Shown: in pieces, positions 35,112 through 46,480 of the stretch
Position numbering within the stretch: position 1 is the stretch's first letter
How the letters are laid out: every line of letters starts with the position of its first letter
Assembly: GCA_029891345.1 (NCBI GenBank)
Contig: CM057000.1
Span: 139,164,663 to 139,228,662 of the forward strand
Source: Dryococelus australis
Taxonomy: Eukaryota; Arthropoda; Insecta; Phasmatodea; Phasmatidae
DNA: 64,000 nt
Reading direction: 5' to 3'
Program-made: the position numbers and the translations under genes
The notes under the pieces: generated by a model
The model's input: the letters and a program-made list of their open reading frames with translations, nothing else
Database searches by the model: none
Told to the model about the DNA's origin: nothing

Positions 35112-35463
35112 GCTGTACGTAGTGATCTCAGTTTTGTGTTCTATGACTTGTGTTTAAGAGACCTCATGCGGATAGGCGCAGTGCTGTACGTAGTGATCTC
35201 TGTTTTGTGTTCTATGACTTGTGTTTAAGAGACCTCATGCGGATAGGCGCAGTGCTGTACGTAGTGATCTCAGTTTTGTGTTCTATGACTTGTGTTTAAG
35301 AGACCTCATGCGGATAGGCGCAGTGCTGTACGTAGTGATCTCTGTTTTGTGTTCTATGACTTGTGTTTAAGAGACCTCGTGCGGATAGGCGCAGTGCTGT
35401 ATGAAGTGATCTCAGTTTTGTGTTTCTATGATTTGTGTTTAAGAGACCTCATGCGGATAGCGG
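35112..35463. repeat. 71-bp tandem array, five copies, dimeric pattern
   Basis: GCTGTACGTAGTGATCTC starts at 35112, 35183, 35254 and 35325, and in altered form at 35396. Copies 1, 3 and 5 read CTCAGTTT while 2 and 4 read CTCTGTTT, so the array grew as 142-bp dimers. It begins about 22 bp after the BEL coding end and may be part of the element's 3' untranslated region. Confidence 0.96.
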
Positions 35464-36851
35464 AGCTATAGGTTCGGGCGTGTATCCGGTGCGTTCCTCT
35501 AAACACAAAGAAAACAGCAAGTGTGATGGAACACCTGTACATAAATATGCGTGACAACGATTTTTACTTTTTTTAATTGTTTGGCTGTGTATCATTTTCT
35601 ACTTGTGTAATGGTAAATATAATTTTTGGTAACTTAAAATAGCAACTTACGAAAGTGTAACTGTTGCGTTAATTTCTGGTTGGATCTGCAAAACGCCCTA
35701 GCCTTTCAGTCGACGGTATTTCAAACCTATGAAGTGTGCTGACAGAATACACTCAAGAGATTGTCAGCGGATTCTCGGATACACATTAGTTTTAGGTGCT
35801 GGAGGTGGAAGTACCTCCAAGGATGAATGAAAAGTGAAATGCAGAAGTAGACTGCTGTTTTTCGATCGATCGTAACTCCGCCGTGAAAACTGATGCTCCG
35901 TTTTTCCAGATCTATGAGTCGCAAGAATTCAGAATTTTATCGCAAGGGCGCTTACACCGAGATAAACGTCACGCCTCCGACACGTGAATGTAGCTTCGAT
36001 TCACTTGATTATGATAATGGAGCAATGAAATAATTTGCCACGAAAATGTAAGACACAGGAAATATGAACATTTTCCATTTGTTTGTATGTTCAACAAGGA
36101 GCACATGATCCTTAATTATTGTAGGTAAATTAATTTGCGGGGGGAGAAAAATATCAACCCATAAAACTTACACTTAGTATGAAATCTTCCTGAGAATCAA
36201 TACTATCATTAGTTAATTAGAAATTCTTTCCCTTTGTTGACTTGTTTGAATGTGGCTTATCGACATAAAATTCTGGGCAGCAGGGAAAAATCATTCAGCG
36301 ATAGTGATAGGCAATAAACAAGCACATCGATGGATCACATACAAGAAATCCAAGTTTAGTGTCATAGCGCATGCACACATGTTGTATGAGGTCGCTGCGA
36401 ATGCTCTTCGTGTTATTTACATGAGCAGTCCTCTGAAAAGTGTGTGCGGTGGAACAATCACAACTACTTCCGGAAGTGTTTACAGACCGATAGGAATGAC
36501 GAGAAAATGTACGAGACAGCCGTACAAACAACTGACGAAGTTCGAGAAACGCTGTATAAAATGGCTTACTAGAGGCAAGGTCGACGGCACACCAGTTTAT
36601 CCGTGATTTCGGCCGTTAGTTACTCATATCCAGAGCGCGTTGGGAGCATCAAACACAATTAAGTACATATTCACATCTGTATGGTTCTGGACGACCCGAA
36701 CAAACCACAAGTACTCAATACCTGTCCTTTGCCAGAGATGCACGAAAAGAGCCAGTTACTTCCTTGTCCAGTATTCAACAGGAGGACGTTACACTAGAGG
36801 ACGGCATTCCAGCCAGACTTAGTTCCCTTCAAGTATACCAACCTTTACAGT
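35464..36851. other. Unassigned DNA
   Basis: A 118-codon ORF (36250-36606) and a 60-codon ORF (36640-36822) have no recognised domain. The second contains a strong acceptor-like CAATACCTGTCCTTTGCCAG in phase 0. No LTR matching a region upstream of the BEL remnant was found. Confidence 0.35.
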
Positions 36852-37041
36852 AGAGTGGAGATATTTGGACGGCTCTTAACATCGAGGTCTTGAGGGCCGA
36901 CGAGGATGATTGAGGTGAGTAATGGAGCAGCGCCGGAATGAAAGGGCGGGGGAAAATCCGGAGTGATCCGGCCGGGGATTGAACCCGGATCCCCTTGGGG
37001 GGGAGGCGCGAGCAGGCTGACCGCTCAGCCACCGTGGCCCC
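36852..37041 (-). mobile_element. SINE-1 copy with clear A and B boxes
   Basis: The minus strand begins GGGGCCACGGTGGCTGAGCG (a canonical A-box TGGCTGAGCGG) and has GGGTTCAATCCCC (B box), then a CCCCGCCC block and ends with CTCAAGACCTCGATGTTAAG and AGCCGTCCAAATATCTC. It is shorter than other copies between the B box and the CCCC block. It is the best evidence that SINE-1 is tRNA-derived and pol III transcribed. Confidence 0.92.
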
Positions 37042-37300
37042 TCGACCTCTCTATGTCCCCTCAGTGAAACCTCAGCATCACAGCCTTCTTTTGAAATAGT
37101 GTCAGAAGAAAACAACATGGAATGCTTCGGATTGTCATCGTCTTCAGCATCGAACCATGCTTTTCTTTGGGAACGATGACCACCATGGCAGTGTTTTGAG
37201 AATCACAGGTGAGCGCTGCCATTCCCGTCTCTCTCTGAAGCATCGTACATCCCCTACTGCTGACGTGCAGGGACGCTTCATGTCACTTTGTTATATTCAG
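37042..37300. other. Unassigned spacer
   Basis: No feature except the terminal TTTGTTATATTCAG, the candidate acceptor for the next entry. Confidence 0.35.
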
Positions 37301-37473
37301 TAGCTTGTAACAGAAGTTTCATGCCTAAAAATAATAGTGAAACACTCGTAATAGTTCTTCGTCACTTAATAAAAGTACTCAAGATACATAGAAATGAAAG
37401 CGGAAACTCATATTCGGAATTGAAAAAATTTCTTGAATCCTATTCGCAAGCAGACACCGAACAAAAATACTGA
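37301..37473 (+). CDS. Candidate 3'-terminal exon with AATAAA after stop
   Basis: CACTTTGTTATATTCAG precedes a phase-1 frame: ACNRSFMPKNNSETLVIVL, then LRHLIKVLKIHRNESG and ending SYSQADTEQKY with TGA at 37471-37473. Two overlapping AATAAA signals lie at 37480-37489, seven bases after the stop. The peptide is hydrophilic and helix-like with no recognised domain. Acceptor, open frame, stop and poly(A) signal together make this the best terminal exon candidate. Confidence 0.35.
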
Positions 37474-38126
37474 GCAGTTAATAAATAAAAACTTTACGAG
37501 TAAAATATATCTACGCTCTGTTTGAAGGCCCATGGCAGGTGGCACCTTTAATGAGGCTGATGCCGACGTAAGCTTACGTGAAGCAATTTCATCGACGATA
37601 TTAATTTCAACATAAAAGTATATGGTTGTTTACTGAAAACCATAATGTTCTCGGTGATACTTCATGCAGTTCGGTGGTGAAATATCCGAAACATTATCAT
37701 GACTACTGGGATGAAAACTCTGGTGAATTTTATTTCACCAGGAAATGCTAAAGTGAACTTGTAGTCTTGCTGAAGTAGACTGCGATACACTGGTTCACCC
37801 ACTACGCGTCCGTAAATTATTATTGCTCCCTGGCGTGGTCTCCAACCCTTACTGATAAAGATCGCTTCCCTTATCACCGCTACTGAAGACCTTACCGGCA
37901 GTAGAGGAAATTCACTTTCCCAAAGAGGGAAATAATAGGCCTTGAATTTGCTGCGCTAAAAGAGTTTCCAGAACTCTTGTTTCGTTTCTCTACCAAAACC
38001 AGAAGCGTAACAAATTTTTTGCACATGACTATATTTCGTACTCTTACACTTATAAACTGGTGTTATGTAGTAATAATGCTCGCGTTTAAAAATTATTATT
38101 ATTTTTTGGATCATTCTTCCAGTATC
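37474..38126. other. Unassigned DNA
   Basis: No supported gene. A TGCTGAAGTAGACTGCGATAC block near 37765 and other short motifs match nothing else here. Confidence 0.4.
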
Positions 38127-38196
38127 TTTTTTACCTAACCGCAATATGTTATATCATATTGCGGTTAGGTAAAAAAATATGATATAACATATTGCG
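38127..38196. repeat. Overlapping inverted repeats (two alternative hairpins)
   Basis: TTTTTTACCTAACCGCAATA (from 38127) is inverted at 38156-38176, and CGCAATATGTTATATCATAT (38140-38159) is inverted at 38177-38196. The middle segment can therefore pair either left or right, giving two exclusive stems of about 20 bp. All arms are perfect or nearly so. Confidence 0.92.
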
Positions 38197-40436
38197 AGTT
38201 AGGGTAGGATAACTTATCAGATTTCCGTCAGCTTTTTATGTAACGAAAATATGCCAAGTTCACATGATATACTGTTTAGCTTGTGCCTAGTCTGTGATTC
38301 TAAAATGTCTTTCTTTAGTACTTAGGCTGACTAGACTATGCGATACAGATTAGTTTCGGCACATTGCAGCAAAAGATCCACTTGTGTCGCTTTTTTATTC
38401 GTTGTTTTTGCATTCATTTGTTTGAACATGTTGCATTAAAAATAATATTATTGAAAAGTGTTTTGTTACATTCTTATTTGTTCGAAACTGCTTTGAGGTC
38501 ACGTTGTTTATTATGATATTATATATATTAAAGATATGTTGAACTTACTCTGTGGACCGAACATAAGATATTTTCTTTGTCAGAATGCTATTTTTGTGGT
38601 AAATATTAATTTCTATTGAAGTTCTAATAGTGTGCTTTTCAGAGTAATTCCTATTATATCTGCCTCTAAAATTCGTAGGAGATTTTCTTATTTCTCTAGG
38701 CGCCGTTTTCTCATCGAAGATTCTAGTCTCTACAGGAAAGGGGAATCTTTAAATGAATTATTTATTTATTATTTAAACTCTTCATAATTATCAAATAAAA
38801 ACAGTATAGTAGATAACGTTTTCAGACTTACGTTTGCTCATCAGTCCCGCAGCTTTGGCGTTTAAGAAAATATTTTATCTCTATACTGTATAATGAGTAA
38901 TAATGAAGATTTTGCCCTTGGACTCAGTCAGTTTTCAGAAATTTTACATTGATAATAGTAATTTGAAAAAATAGGCTCTCCAATATACAAAAAAACAACC
39001 GTTAATACAATAGAGAGTGACTGTTCTAAGATACGTTTTTGTCATGCGCACTTCCTTCCTTAGATTTGCTCTTCCTGAAATGTCCTCACCACATTTTCAA
39101 AGCTGAATGCCTCGAGCATGGAAGGTTAACCTTCACGGAATAGAAGACCTCGTTATGACCCAAGTTGTGAACCAGGCAATCTATCATGAGGAAACCTCCA
39201 TTTGGACGGTAAAGTAAAATATGATGTGCTTTCTTGGTGGCGGGAGGGGGGGGGGGGAAGAAAATCATAGACAAAGCGTTTTATGAGCCAGAAGAGAAAG
39301 GGTAAATCATAAAGATTGGAGGAACTAAACCGCTTGGGGAGAAAATAAAAAAAAAAAAGGTGATGAGGGATGAATTAGCAAATTGCGGTAGGCGAGCGCG
39401 GTTGCCCTTTGCAGGCAAATGAAGAGTTGTAGACAAATTTGCCTCTATCAACGCCATGCTCACGAACAGGATTTGGCGTATAATAAAAAGTAATACTTAT
39501 GGTATTACAGTACTACTTTCACTGCTTGGTTTCCTTGCATAATATATTCAGGCTAAATTATTCCAAGACCAAATTTCTCAGCAACCCCACGTCAATTACC
39601 GCTTCTCAGAAATTCTCTACAAAATAGAGAAAACTATAATTATTTCCGAAGAGGAAAGTAAGTAATTATATCTCAGTAAACTTACTCAGTAACTGCCCAG
39701 AATGTTAATAGAATTGTTTACAAAAACATCTTTATTTTAACACAATACTTTTGGAAGTGACGATTAGAAAGAGCAAGAAAGTTTTGTTCGATGTTTTCTT
39801 TCTTTCTAAACGAATACTATCGTATCGTAGTCAAATATCAAATAAAATTTTGAAAGAAAAACAGGACATTTCAAGGGGAAAAAAGGGAAATGTTAAGAGG
39901 AAAAGAAATATTTTAAGTGAAAAATGGTTTATTTGAAGGTAACAAATTGGGTTTTGGCTGTGTTGGGGACACGGCCGTTTGTTTCGCGTGAATACGTCTA
40001 CGTTGACGCGCTCGGACACCTTGATTATTTTACTTTCCTGGCACCGGTTCTCTCGATCATATAGGGCTTTAAGGATATCACTGGATTGCTGTTGAGATGC
40101 TCTTTCCAACCGTATTCTATTTCTGTATTTCGACTTGGCTTTATGACAAATATAGGCCTAAATTTTGTTAAGTAATCTAAATTTTTTTTACATTAAACGC
40201 AAACAATTTCACCATGACCACGCCACACAAATGTTTTTAGACACCCAATCGATTGATCTTGACAAGAGCTGTCGATTAAAACCGAAACGAGCGCCGTAGA
40301 GCTTCTCATAGCCAAAAGGTATACTACACGGAAGTTACGAGACGCGGCGAAACGAACTCAAAATTGACCCCCCCCCCCCAAGCCAGATGCTTCGCAGTCC
40401 TCACTCAACGTAACATATTCTTTGATTACTTTGCAG
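38197..40436. other. Unassigned AT-rich DNA
   Basis: No gene is supported. A G13 tract sits near 39246-39258, and a C10 tract near 40369. A 61-codon ORF at 39751-39936 is lysine-rich and phase 2 relative to a weak acceptor. Confidence 0.4.
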
Positions 40437-40618
40437 TTGAGTGGTGTAATGGAATTTTGAATGTGGACGATAGATTCGGAGCTGCAATGACAAAATGTAT
40501 CCCCGATTTTGTTGTTATCGGATGTTCTGTATTGCCTCCCACTACGGTCGTAAATTTAAAGACGTATTCACGTCAAAAAGGAAAATGGCTCCTGTACGAC
40601 TGGAATGACATAGCATGA
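40437..40618 (+). CDS. Candidate 3'-terminal exon (orphan)
   Basis: ACATATTCTTTGATTACTTTGCAG is a strong acceptor. The phase-1 frame reads EWCNGILNVDDRFGAAMTKC through GCSVLPPTTVVNLKTY and ends WLLYDWNDIA with TGA. No AATAAA is close. An A MITE follows 57 bp later. No domain is recognised. The composition is less AT-driven than most ORFs here. Confidence 0.3.
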
Positions 40619-40674
40619 ACGGCGCCAGGCGTCTGTGCCCCGTGCTCTTGTGCCAAAGTCTGCCGAACCCTACT

Positions 40675-40913
40675 ATAGGTCGTTCTCGATAAAGTGAGCA
40701 CTTTTTGAAGCTGTTTCATTAGACATAATAACCGTTAAATACATTTCGTTGTGGCCTTGGACTTTTGGTTTTGAGTACGACGAATGTATACACTGTGTTT
40801 ATTATTCACATGGCAGTGTTTATATTAACAAGTTGCGGAAGGATATAAAGTCGTTGAAAGAATAAAATAACTAGGGCTTCAAAAGTGCTCACTTTACCGT
40901 GAACGGCCTATAC
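40675..40913 (+). mobile_element. MITE family A copy
   Basis: TATAGGTCGTTCTCGATAAA at the left and AAGTGCTCACTTTACCGTGA then ACGGCCTATA at the right form the TIR with TA ends. The interior TATACACTGTGTTTATTATT matches 9531 and 27677. Confidence 0.92.
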
Positions 40914-41841
40914 TCTTGTGATATCTTTTAAAGATTCCTAGACGACTTGTCATTTGTCAGGCTTGCTAACTTCTGAATGTAATCAGAACAACTTGTTCTC
41001 TAGTTGACTTTAATGCATGCTAGAAAATTTCGTTTCATTTATTAATTCTCCTGATAGGCATTTAAGTTAAAAAAAAAAACTTTGATTTTCTGTACAGCCT
41101 TTAGTATTGATCACCCTTTAACGCAGTTCCAAAAAGAATAAAGAAAATTTTTTTTCAAACATGCCTGCTAGTAAAGGTCACATATTTATTAGTTTTGTGC
41201 CTTAATAGTTACCAAATTCAGAGAAACCAACATTTGTGCAATCATTCATTTTAAAATAAGGCAAGTAAATTAAATTTTAAAAGTTTTAGGAGTGCTACAT
41301 ATCAATTTTTTTTTCTTGGGGTATTCCGTAATGAAACGCATAACGATTTGCTTTAAAGGTACGTAGTTTATTTCGTTCCGACCAGTGTGTTATCCCCTTC
41401 ACGTTTGTACCTAGAAATAAGTAACTGTGTTATTTATTCATCAAATTAAGAAATAGCTGTTCGAGAAAGTAATGTTTTTGGGAATCATATTGTGTATACT
41501 GCAGCCATGTAGGACTGTGTTTTGTAGAGATACACAATTGTGAATATGTTACTATGTTTCGCACTCAGTTCACAGCCCGAAATTCATCCGGCCTCTCGGG
41601 AAATCATCTCGCTTTCGCAGATGTACGAACGGCATTTTATTCCAGCGTGGAGATTCGCCTGGCAGTAACAACCTCACAGTATGAGAGTACATTACCCAAG
41701 CGCTTGTTCGCTCAAAATTTCGCTTTTTAGCTGGGAAAATAAGTTGGAGAGAGCATTACAATCTCCGGAATCTCCTATTTCAGTCTCTCCATGTCAGTGG
41801 TATACAACCCGCGCTCGTCATTTCATGTCATGTGCAGTGAG
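40914..41841. other. Unassigned DNA
   Basis: Nothing recognised. An ORF ending at 41908 reaches into the element fragment below and was rejected. Confidence 0.4.
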
Positions 41842-42000
41842 AAGAAGGTTTGTTTGGCGCAACCAAATTAAGTGTTTGTGGAGAGGTATTGAAATGTTTT
41901 ATTTCTGAAACCAAATTATTTTATTATTCTTTTTGGATTGCTCCAAACTTTGGTTTCGTTGGAGCAATTAAAAATTTGTTCTTCTTGGGTGCATTAAACA
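41842..42000. mobile_element. Fragment of element E
   Basis: AGGTTTGTTTGGCGCAACCA, TTGGATTGCTCCAAACT and TTGGAGCAATTAAAAATTTG align, in order, with the minus strand of 53460-53590 inside element E. It is a diverged partial copy in opposite orientation without recognisable ends. Confidence 0.6.
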
Positions 42001-43564
42001 TTTTCGGACAATGTATAAAGAAATGAAGCCAGACCGAGTCTCTGACCTCATTCTTTAGTGCTTGGGCGCTTCGCCGTAACAAGTCCAGCTAAAGTCACTG
42101 TTGATGGAATTGGAATGTTATTAAACAAATAAATTATAAATACTGGATAACGTGCGTAAATAAGAATCTCAAGTTGTACAGCTTAACGGGAGTAGCATGA
42201 CTCTCTTGAGGTGCCAGCAGCTGAGGAATTGGATTTTTTTTGTCTACAATGACCAATGCATTAAATATTTTTACAATACACACACTACAAGTAAGTAATA
42301 CAACGTTGCAGACAATTACAACATTCTTAATGGAGAATTCTATTTCTTCGAAGTGTTAAAGGGATCTTTGAGGGGGAATGCAGCCAGAAACCAAAACTGG
42401 TGGTGCAGGCGGTCCTCCTCTTCTTACAGCAGCTGGAATGTTGTTGTTAAGTGTCAGCATTCTCATTATACCAACGTTATAATACCTGTTTGTATTACGG
42501 GCTGTAGTGAAGAAACGAAGCATTTGTTGACCTATGTTCACATAACATTTTTTCATCCTCCAGATCCGAGGAATGTTTCCCCGAAGTATTGAAATGCATA
42601 TTGCAACAACTTGTATAGAGCACCATGTCTTTACATTCATAACAATTTGTGCACTGTTTATTAGATGTCTCACTGTACCTATTGTGGTGAAAATTATACA
42701 TGCTGGCTTATTAACCAACTATTTTTGATCCGAAAGTGGAATATAGCAATGAAAATTTGATTAAGATCAGTAATTAAAAATTGCAGTAACGTAATATAAT
42801 AAGGTAATAAAATTTTGACATAACTTTCTGTTACTTTCTGTTAAATAACTGAGGAACTACGGTGATTATAAAGTAATTGTTCTTAAACACTTATCGATTA
42901 CCAAAAATAAATAATAATAAAAGTCATGGTTAATTTTAGTTTGAATCACATGGTGTCAGTTATTTATTTCATTTGAATGTATATATGAATAATACAGTAA
43001 TATCTGGTTTTGAACGTTTTCTCTTACTGTCGAAACCACATGTATTGAATTCGCTATTTCTGTTTGTTATTACTACATGACACTGTTATAAAATGAAATG
43101 GAAAAATGTCTACGCCAATCTCTGATCACGTGATTTTGAGAAATTGGCGAGAATATGTGTAGAAGACGTAAAGCAGCCTAAATCTTTCATTGACTACATA
43201 GACAGATTCAGCGCTTTCCAAGTGTAGAGCAGAGACCCTCATCTGGTAGTTAGCTTGTTAGATCATGGCCCGCCAAAATCCGAACAGTGGCCTGTTTCAT
43301 GTTATCTTAGCTTCCAGAATGACTGGGAGACAGTTAAATAAAGAGAGATTAAGCAACAAAGATAACTTAGTCTTTCGGAATTTTAATTTCAAAATGGCGA
43401 AATTTTTATTCTGTTTTGTTGACAGTTGATTCCTTAAAGTTATTCACTACAAAAAAAATAACATAAATAAAAATCTCATTTATCATTTTATTTACGTTTG
43501 TAAATACTTGCAGTTTTACTTTAAAAAAAATATTTCTGAAAGTTTGAAAGGGGGAAAAAGGGTT
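42001..43564. other. Unassigned DNA with ambiguous ORFs
   Basis: A very good plus-strand acceptor (GGTCCTCCTCTTCTTACAG, about 42415-42433) opens a phase-2 frame to 42592, while the minus strand carries a 120-codon ORF (42356-42718) over the same bases. Neither contains a domain I recognise, so no gene is called. Confidence 0.3.
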
Positions 43565-43585
43565 GGGGGGGGGGGGGGGGGGGGG
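43565..43585. repeat. G21 homopolymer
   Basis: An uninterrupted run of 21 G, followed by further GGGTGGTGGGTGGGGGG. A C19 run lies about 0.9 kb downstream. Confidence 0.95.
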
Positions 43586-44036
43586 TGTTATTTAAAAAAT
43601 TGGGTGGTGGGTGGGGGGAAGGAGAAATCGTTATGTCGGCTACACCTGTGGAGTGTAATTATAATCTCTTGATTGTTAGGTCACATTCAAAGTAGACATA
43701 TTCTCAAAAGTCTTTTCGTAGCACAACGCTCCAGAATTCTGCGTATGAATTCTTCACTGGGAATCTCTTCTTCTACTACGATATAAATCCTCATGCAGTA
43801 ATCCAGTGAACCATCTCCCAGTCTGCTTGTCAGTGGAGTATCATTCTGTTCATAACACTGAAGGACCTTTAGTCAATGACTTTTGATATTGGTAATGTCA
43901 GAACTTTTACACTACAATTTTAAAATCAACATAACCAATTGTAGACTGTGGTGACGCATTGTCGCTCCCATTGGAAGCTAAAATTTACTCTGCTTGCAAG
44001 TGTTCATGGTCTATGACATATAGAAACAGGCAGTGT

Positions 44037-44097
44037 GTGTTAACATCGAACTATTTCATCTTCTGAATGCGATGAAATGATTCAGATGTTAACATAC
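44037..44097. repeat. Imperfect hairpin (GTTAACATC arms)
   Basis: GTTAACATCGAACTATTTCATC and GATGAAATGATTCAGATGTTAAC face each other around a 10-base loop, a stem of about 21-22 bp with a few mismatches. It could be a structured RNA or a miRNA-sized precursor; no evidence of expression. Confidence 0.75.
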
Positions 44098-44239
44098 TCT
44101 GCGAGCATTTATAGTCTATAAGCCAAGGTCATTTGGAAGAAAATCTGAAGTATTTTAATGTTTAGCCTACAACATTAATGACATTTTATCACTATTTAAC
44201 TATATGCTTCAGTTTACTATTGGTTACGATGAACTGGAA

Positions 44240-44282
44240 AATATTACACAGCAAATGTTTTAAACATTTTCTGTGTAATATT
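44240..44282. repeat. Near-perfect 43-bp palindrome
   Basis: AATATTACACAGCAAATGTT and its partner AACATTTTCTGTGTAATATT are inverted around one or two bases with a single mismatch. It has essentially no loop, so it is a cruciform type rather than an RNA hairpin type. Confidence 0.92.
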
Positions 44283-44499
44283 AAATACCACTGTTCATAT
44301 CTCATTTGGTGCTATGAAGAGAATGAAGACGCCACAGATAAACGGACTAAGCTATAGTTTACGAAATACGTAACATTTAACTTATAAAAGTTGGCGGTAT
44401 GTGGGTTATTATTTACAACACACCTACTAAATTATGATATTGTTTTCGGAATTTCACGGCGGTAGGGTGGAAGGATTTTCAAATCTCAGGGAATAATAA

Positions 44500-44518
44500 C
44501 CCCCCCCCCCCCCCCCCC
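44500..44518. repeat. C19 homopolymer
   Basis: An uninterrupted run of 19 C, complementary to the G21 run at 43565. No inverted repeat continues outside the two runs. Confidence 0.95.
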
Positions 44519-46074
44519 ACTCGTGGCTGTAATACATAACTTCGCCTCGCCATCTGGAATGTATCATATTTTAGTGGCATATATAGAATTGGTGTATATA
44601 ATTTAGATGTTTTGTAAGGTGGGTCAGAAATAAATGCACATTGTCATCATCAAATACCCCTGCCGACTACCACGTATAGGGGTCGATGTATCCGTGAATA
44701 ATACATGTCAAAGCACATAATAGTTGAATATCTTCACAGTGTTATAGCTGCAGGTGTAATGCGAGCTGTTACAGAGATATGTGTATCATATTAGGAACAT
44801 GATGAGTAACATGTAGTTTTGTTGCAAGCGTTATTCAGATTAAAAAGAAAAAAAGATTGTAAGGCTTCAAAATAAATACAGTTGTATGTAAATATTTTTG
44901 CATTTATGTATAGTGTGCATATATAAATAAAGACTGGTACTAATGACTGCAACACTTCGCTCCTTATCCATAATCATCAGCACCCAGTTTCCGAACACAC
45001 CCTTTCTCTTCAAAATCCAGAAATTATATCATAGATGACTCACTGAAAAAAGCGCTGACTTCTGTCTGAAATCAGATCGTGTGCCAGCTAAGTTTTGGAA
45101 ATCGAAACCGTAGATTCGTGGATCGTATCCTCGTAGCTTCCACTGAGGTTCATAACAAAACCAAAAAAATTAGTAATTGAAAAATACATATTTATGATTC
45201 AGCAACATATGACGTTACCTTAGTACTTTCTTGAACAATCTTTACTTAGATACATATCTGGAATCCCGAGAAAATAAACAAAAGGCTTGGTTTTCGGATT
45301 ACGTATTATTCTTACACAATAAGGTAAAAAAATAAATAAAAATAAATAATTTCCCCCCTGTAACGGAGAATACCACTGCGGACCTTCTCCGAACGCTAAG
45401 CTGAGTGAATGAAATTCATGCTGTTGGCCTATTTGATTTGGCTTCGGTAAGTCGTGGGTTTGGTTCTGAAGTGTTGTCATGGGAGGAGTGTGGAAAGGAA
45501 CAACTAATAGGTGATTCACATCATCACTTCAGGCACGTACTGGTTAAAACTTTGTAGACTATGCTTGAGTGTAGCTCGAGCCAAGCTAATTTGAAAAAAA
45601 ATTCTTTAACAAAATTTGAATGGATGTGCAATATTTGTTCGGCAAGTGTTTAACACGACCTCACAAGAATACTACAGTGCAGTAACAATTATATTACTAA
45701 TGATAAAATTTCTTTCTTTTTTATAGCCACTCAAAGTGTCATGATTAACTGAAAATAATTTTATACGATAAAGGACAATTGATTGGGTCAATATCATCTC
45801 GGCTTTGGTTGATGACCGGCCAATAATGAACGCTGTAAAGTACAGGGTAGTGTCCGGTGTGGTATGGACAAATAGGACGATGGTGAGTTCTAGCACAGAC
45901 ACCAACAGAACCGGTGTTCTTGCAGTGGAGGGTATAGGCGACTCACTCCTAATTTCTCTCAAGTGCCAATAAATATGTGGAGACTTCAATGTGTTAAGTA
46001 ACTTGTAATTCATATTCCTACAAAAATTAATCGAGTAAGGCGGCGCACCCAGTGGAAAACATTCGGAGTCTTAT
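44519..46074. other. Unassigned DNA
   Basis: Minus-strand ORFs (45220-45519, 45672-46013) show no domain. No repeat match to other parts of the window was found. Confidence 0.4.
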
Positions 46075-46250
46075 TAGGGATTTCGTAAGTGGGAATCGTG
46101 CCGGACGATGCCGTAGGCCGGCGGGTTTTTTTCGGGGATCGCCCATTTCCCCCGCCCCTTCATTCCGGCACCGCTCCATATTCACTTTAATCACCCTCAT
46201 CGGCTCTCAAGACCTCGCTGTTGAGAGCCGACCAAATCTCTTCTCTCTCT
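46075..46250 (+). mobile_element. SINE-1 copy, 5' truncated
   Basis: GTGGGAATCGTGCCGGACGA, CCCCCGCCCCTTCATTCCGG, ATCACCCTCATCGGCTCTCA and AGACCTCGCTGTTGAGAGCC follow in the family order and end in a CT-rich tail. Confidence 0.9.
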
Positions 46251-46289
46251 CTTATTAGGAAGGATCTCCTTGGTTTTTAATTTTGAGTG

Positions 46290-46480
46290 CAGTCGCCCTG
46301 CTTTAGGTTTCTCATGGTTTCCCCTAAATCACTCCAGACGAATGCTGGGATCGGTTCTCCCTCAGCCCAAGATCGATTCCTTTCCTGTCCCTGCTTCTCT
46401 AACCGACTTGGTCCCGTCTCAATGGAACATTCTGTATACGACGTACTTAACTACCCACCAGGTTCGGCAACGACTTTTTT
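46290..46480 (+). mobile_element. SINE-2 copy (CATGGTTTCCC core)
   Basis: TTTCTCATGGTTTCCCCTAA, ATCACTCCAGACGAATGCTG and GGGATCGGTT match the conserved core found in many arthropod tRNA-derived SINEs. It sits directly after the SINE-1 copy. The tRNA-like head is missing. Confidence 0.75.

Noticed and set aside
36250-36606. 118-codon ORF
   Set aside because: No recognisable domain and no good splice sites; ORFs of this length are expected by chance in 64 kb.
41681-41908. 75-codon ORF with a strong internal acceptor (CTCCTATTTCAG)
   Set aside because: Its 3' half aligns with the minus strand of element E (53460-53590), so it is transposon sequence.
42356-42718. 120-codon minus-strand ORF and a Cys-rich ORF in another frame
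   Set aside because: No domain, both strands open over the same bases, and no splice support on the minus strand; the Cys pattern matches no known zinc finger.
45672-46013. 113-codon minus-strand ORF resembling a membrane protein piece
   Set aside because: One hydrophobic stretch only, no family motif and no splice support.
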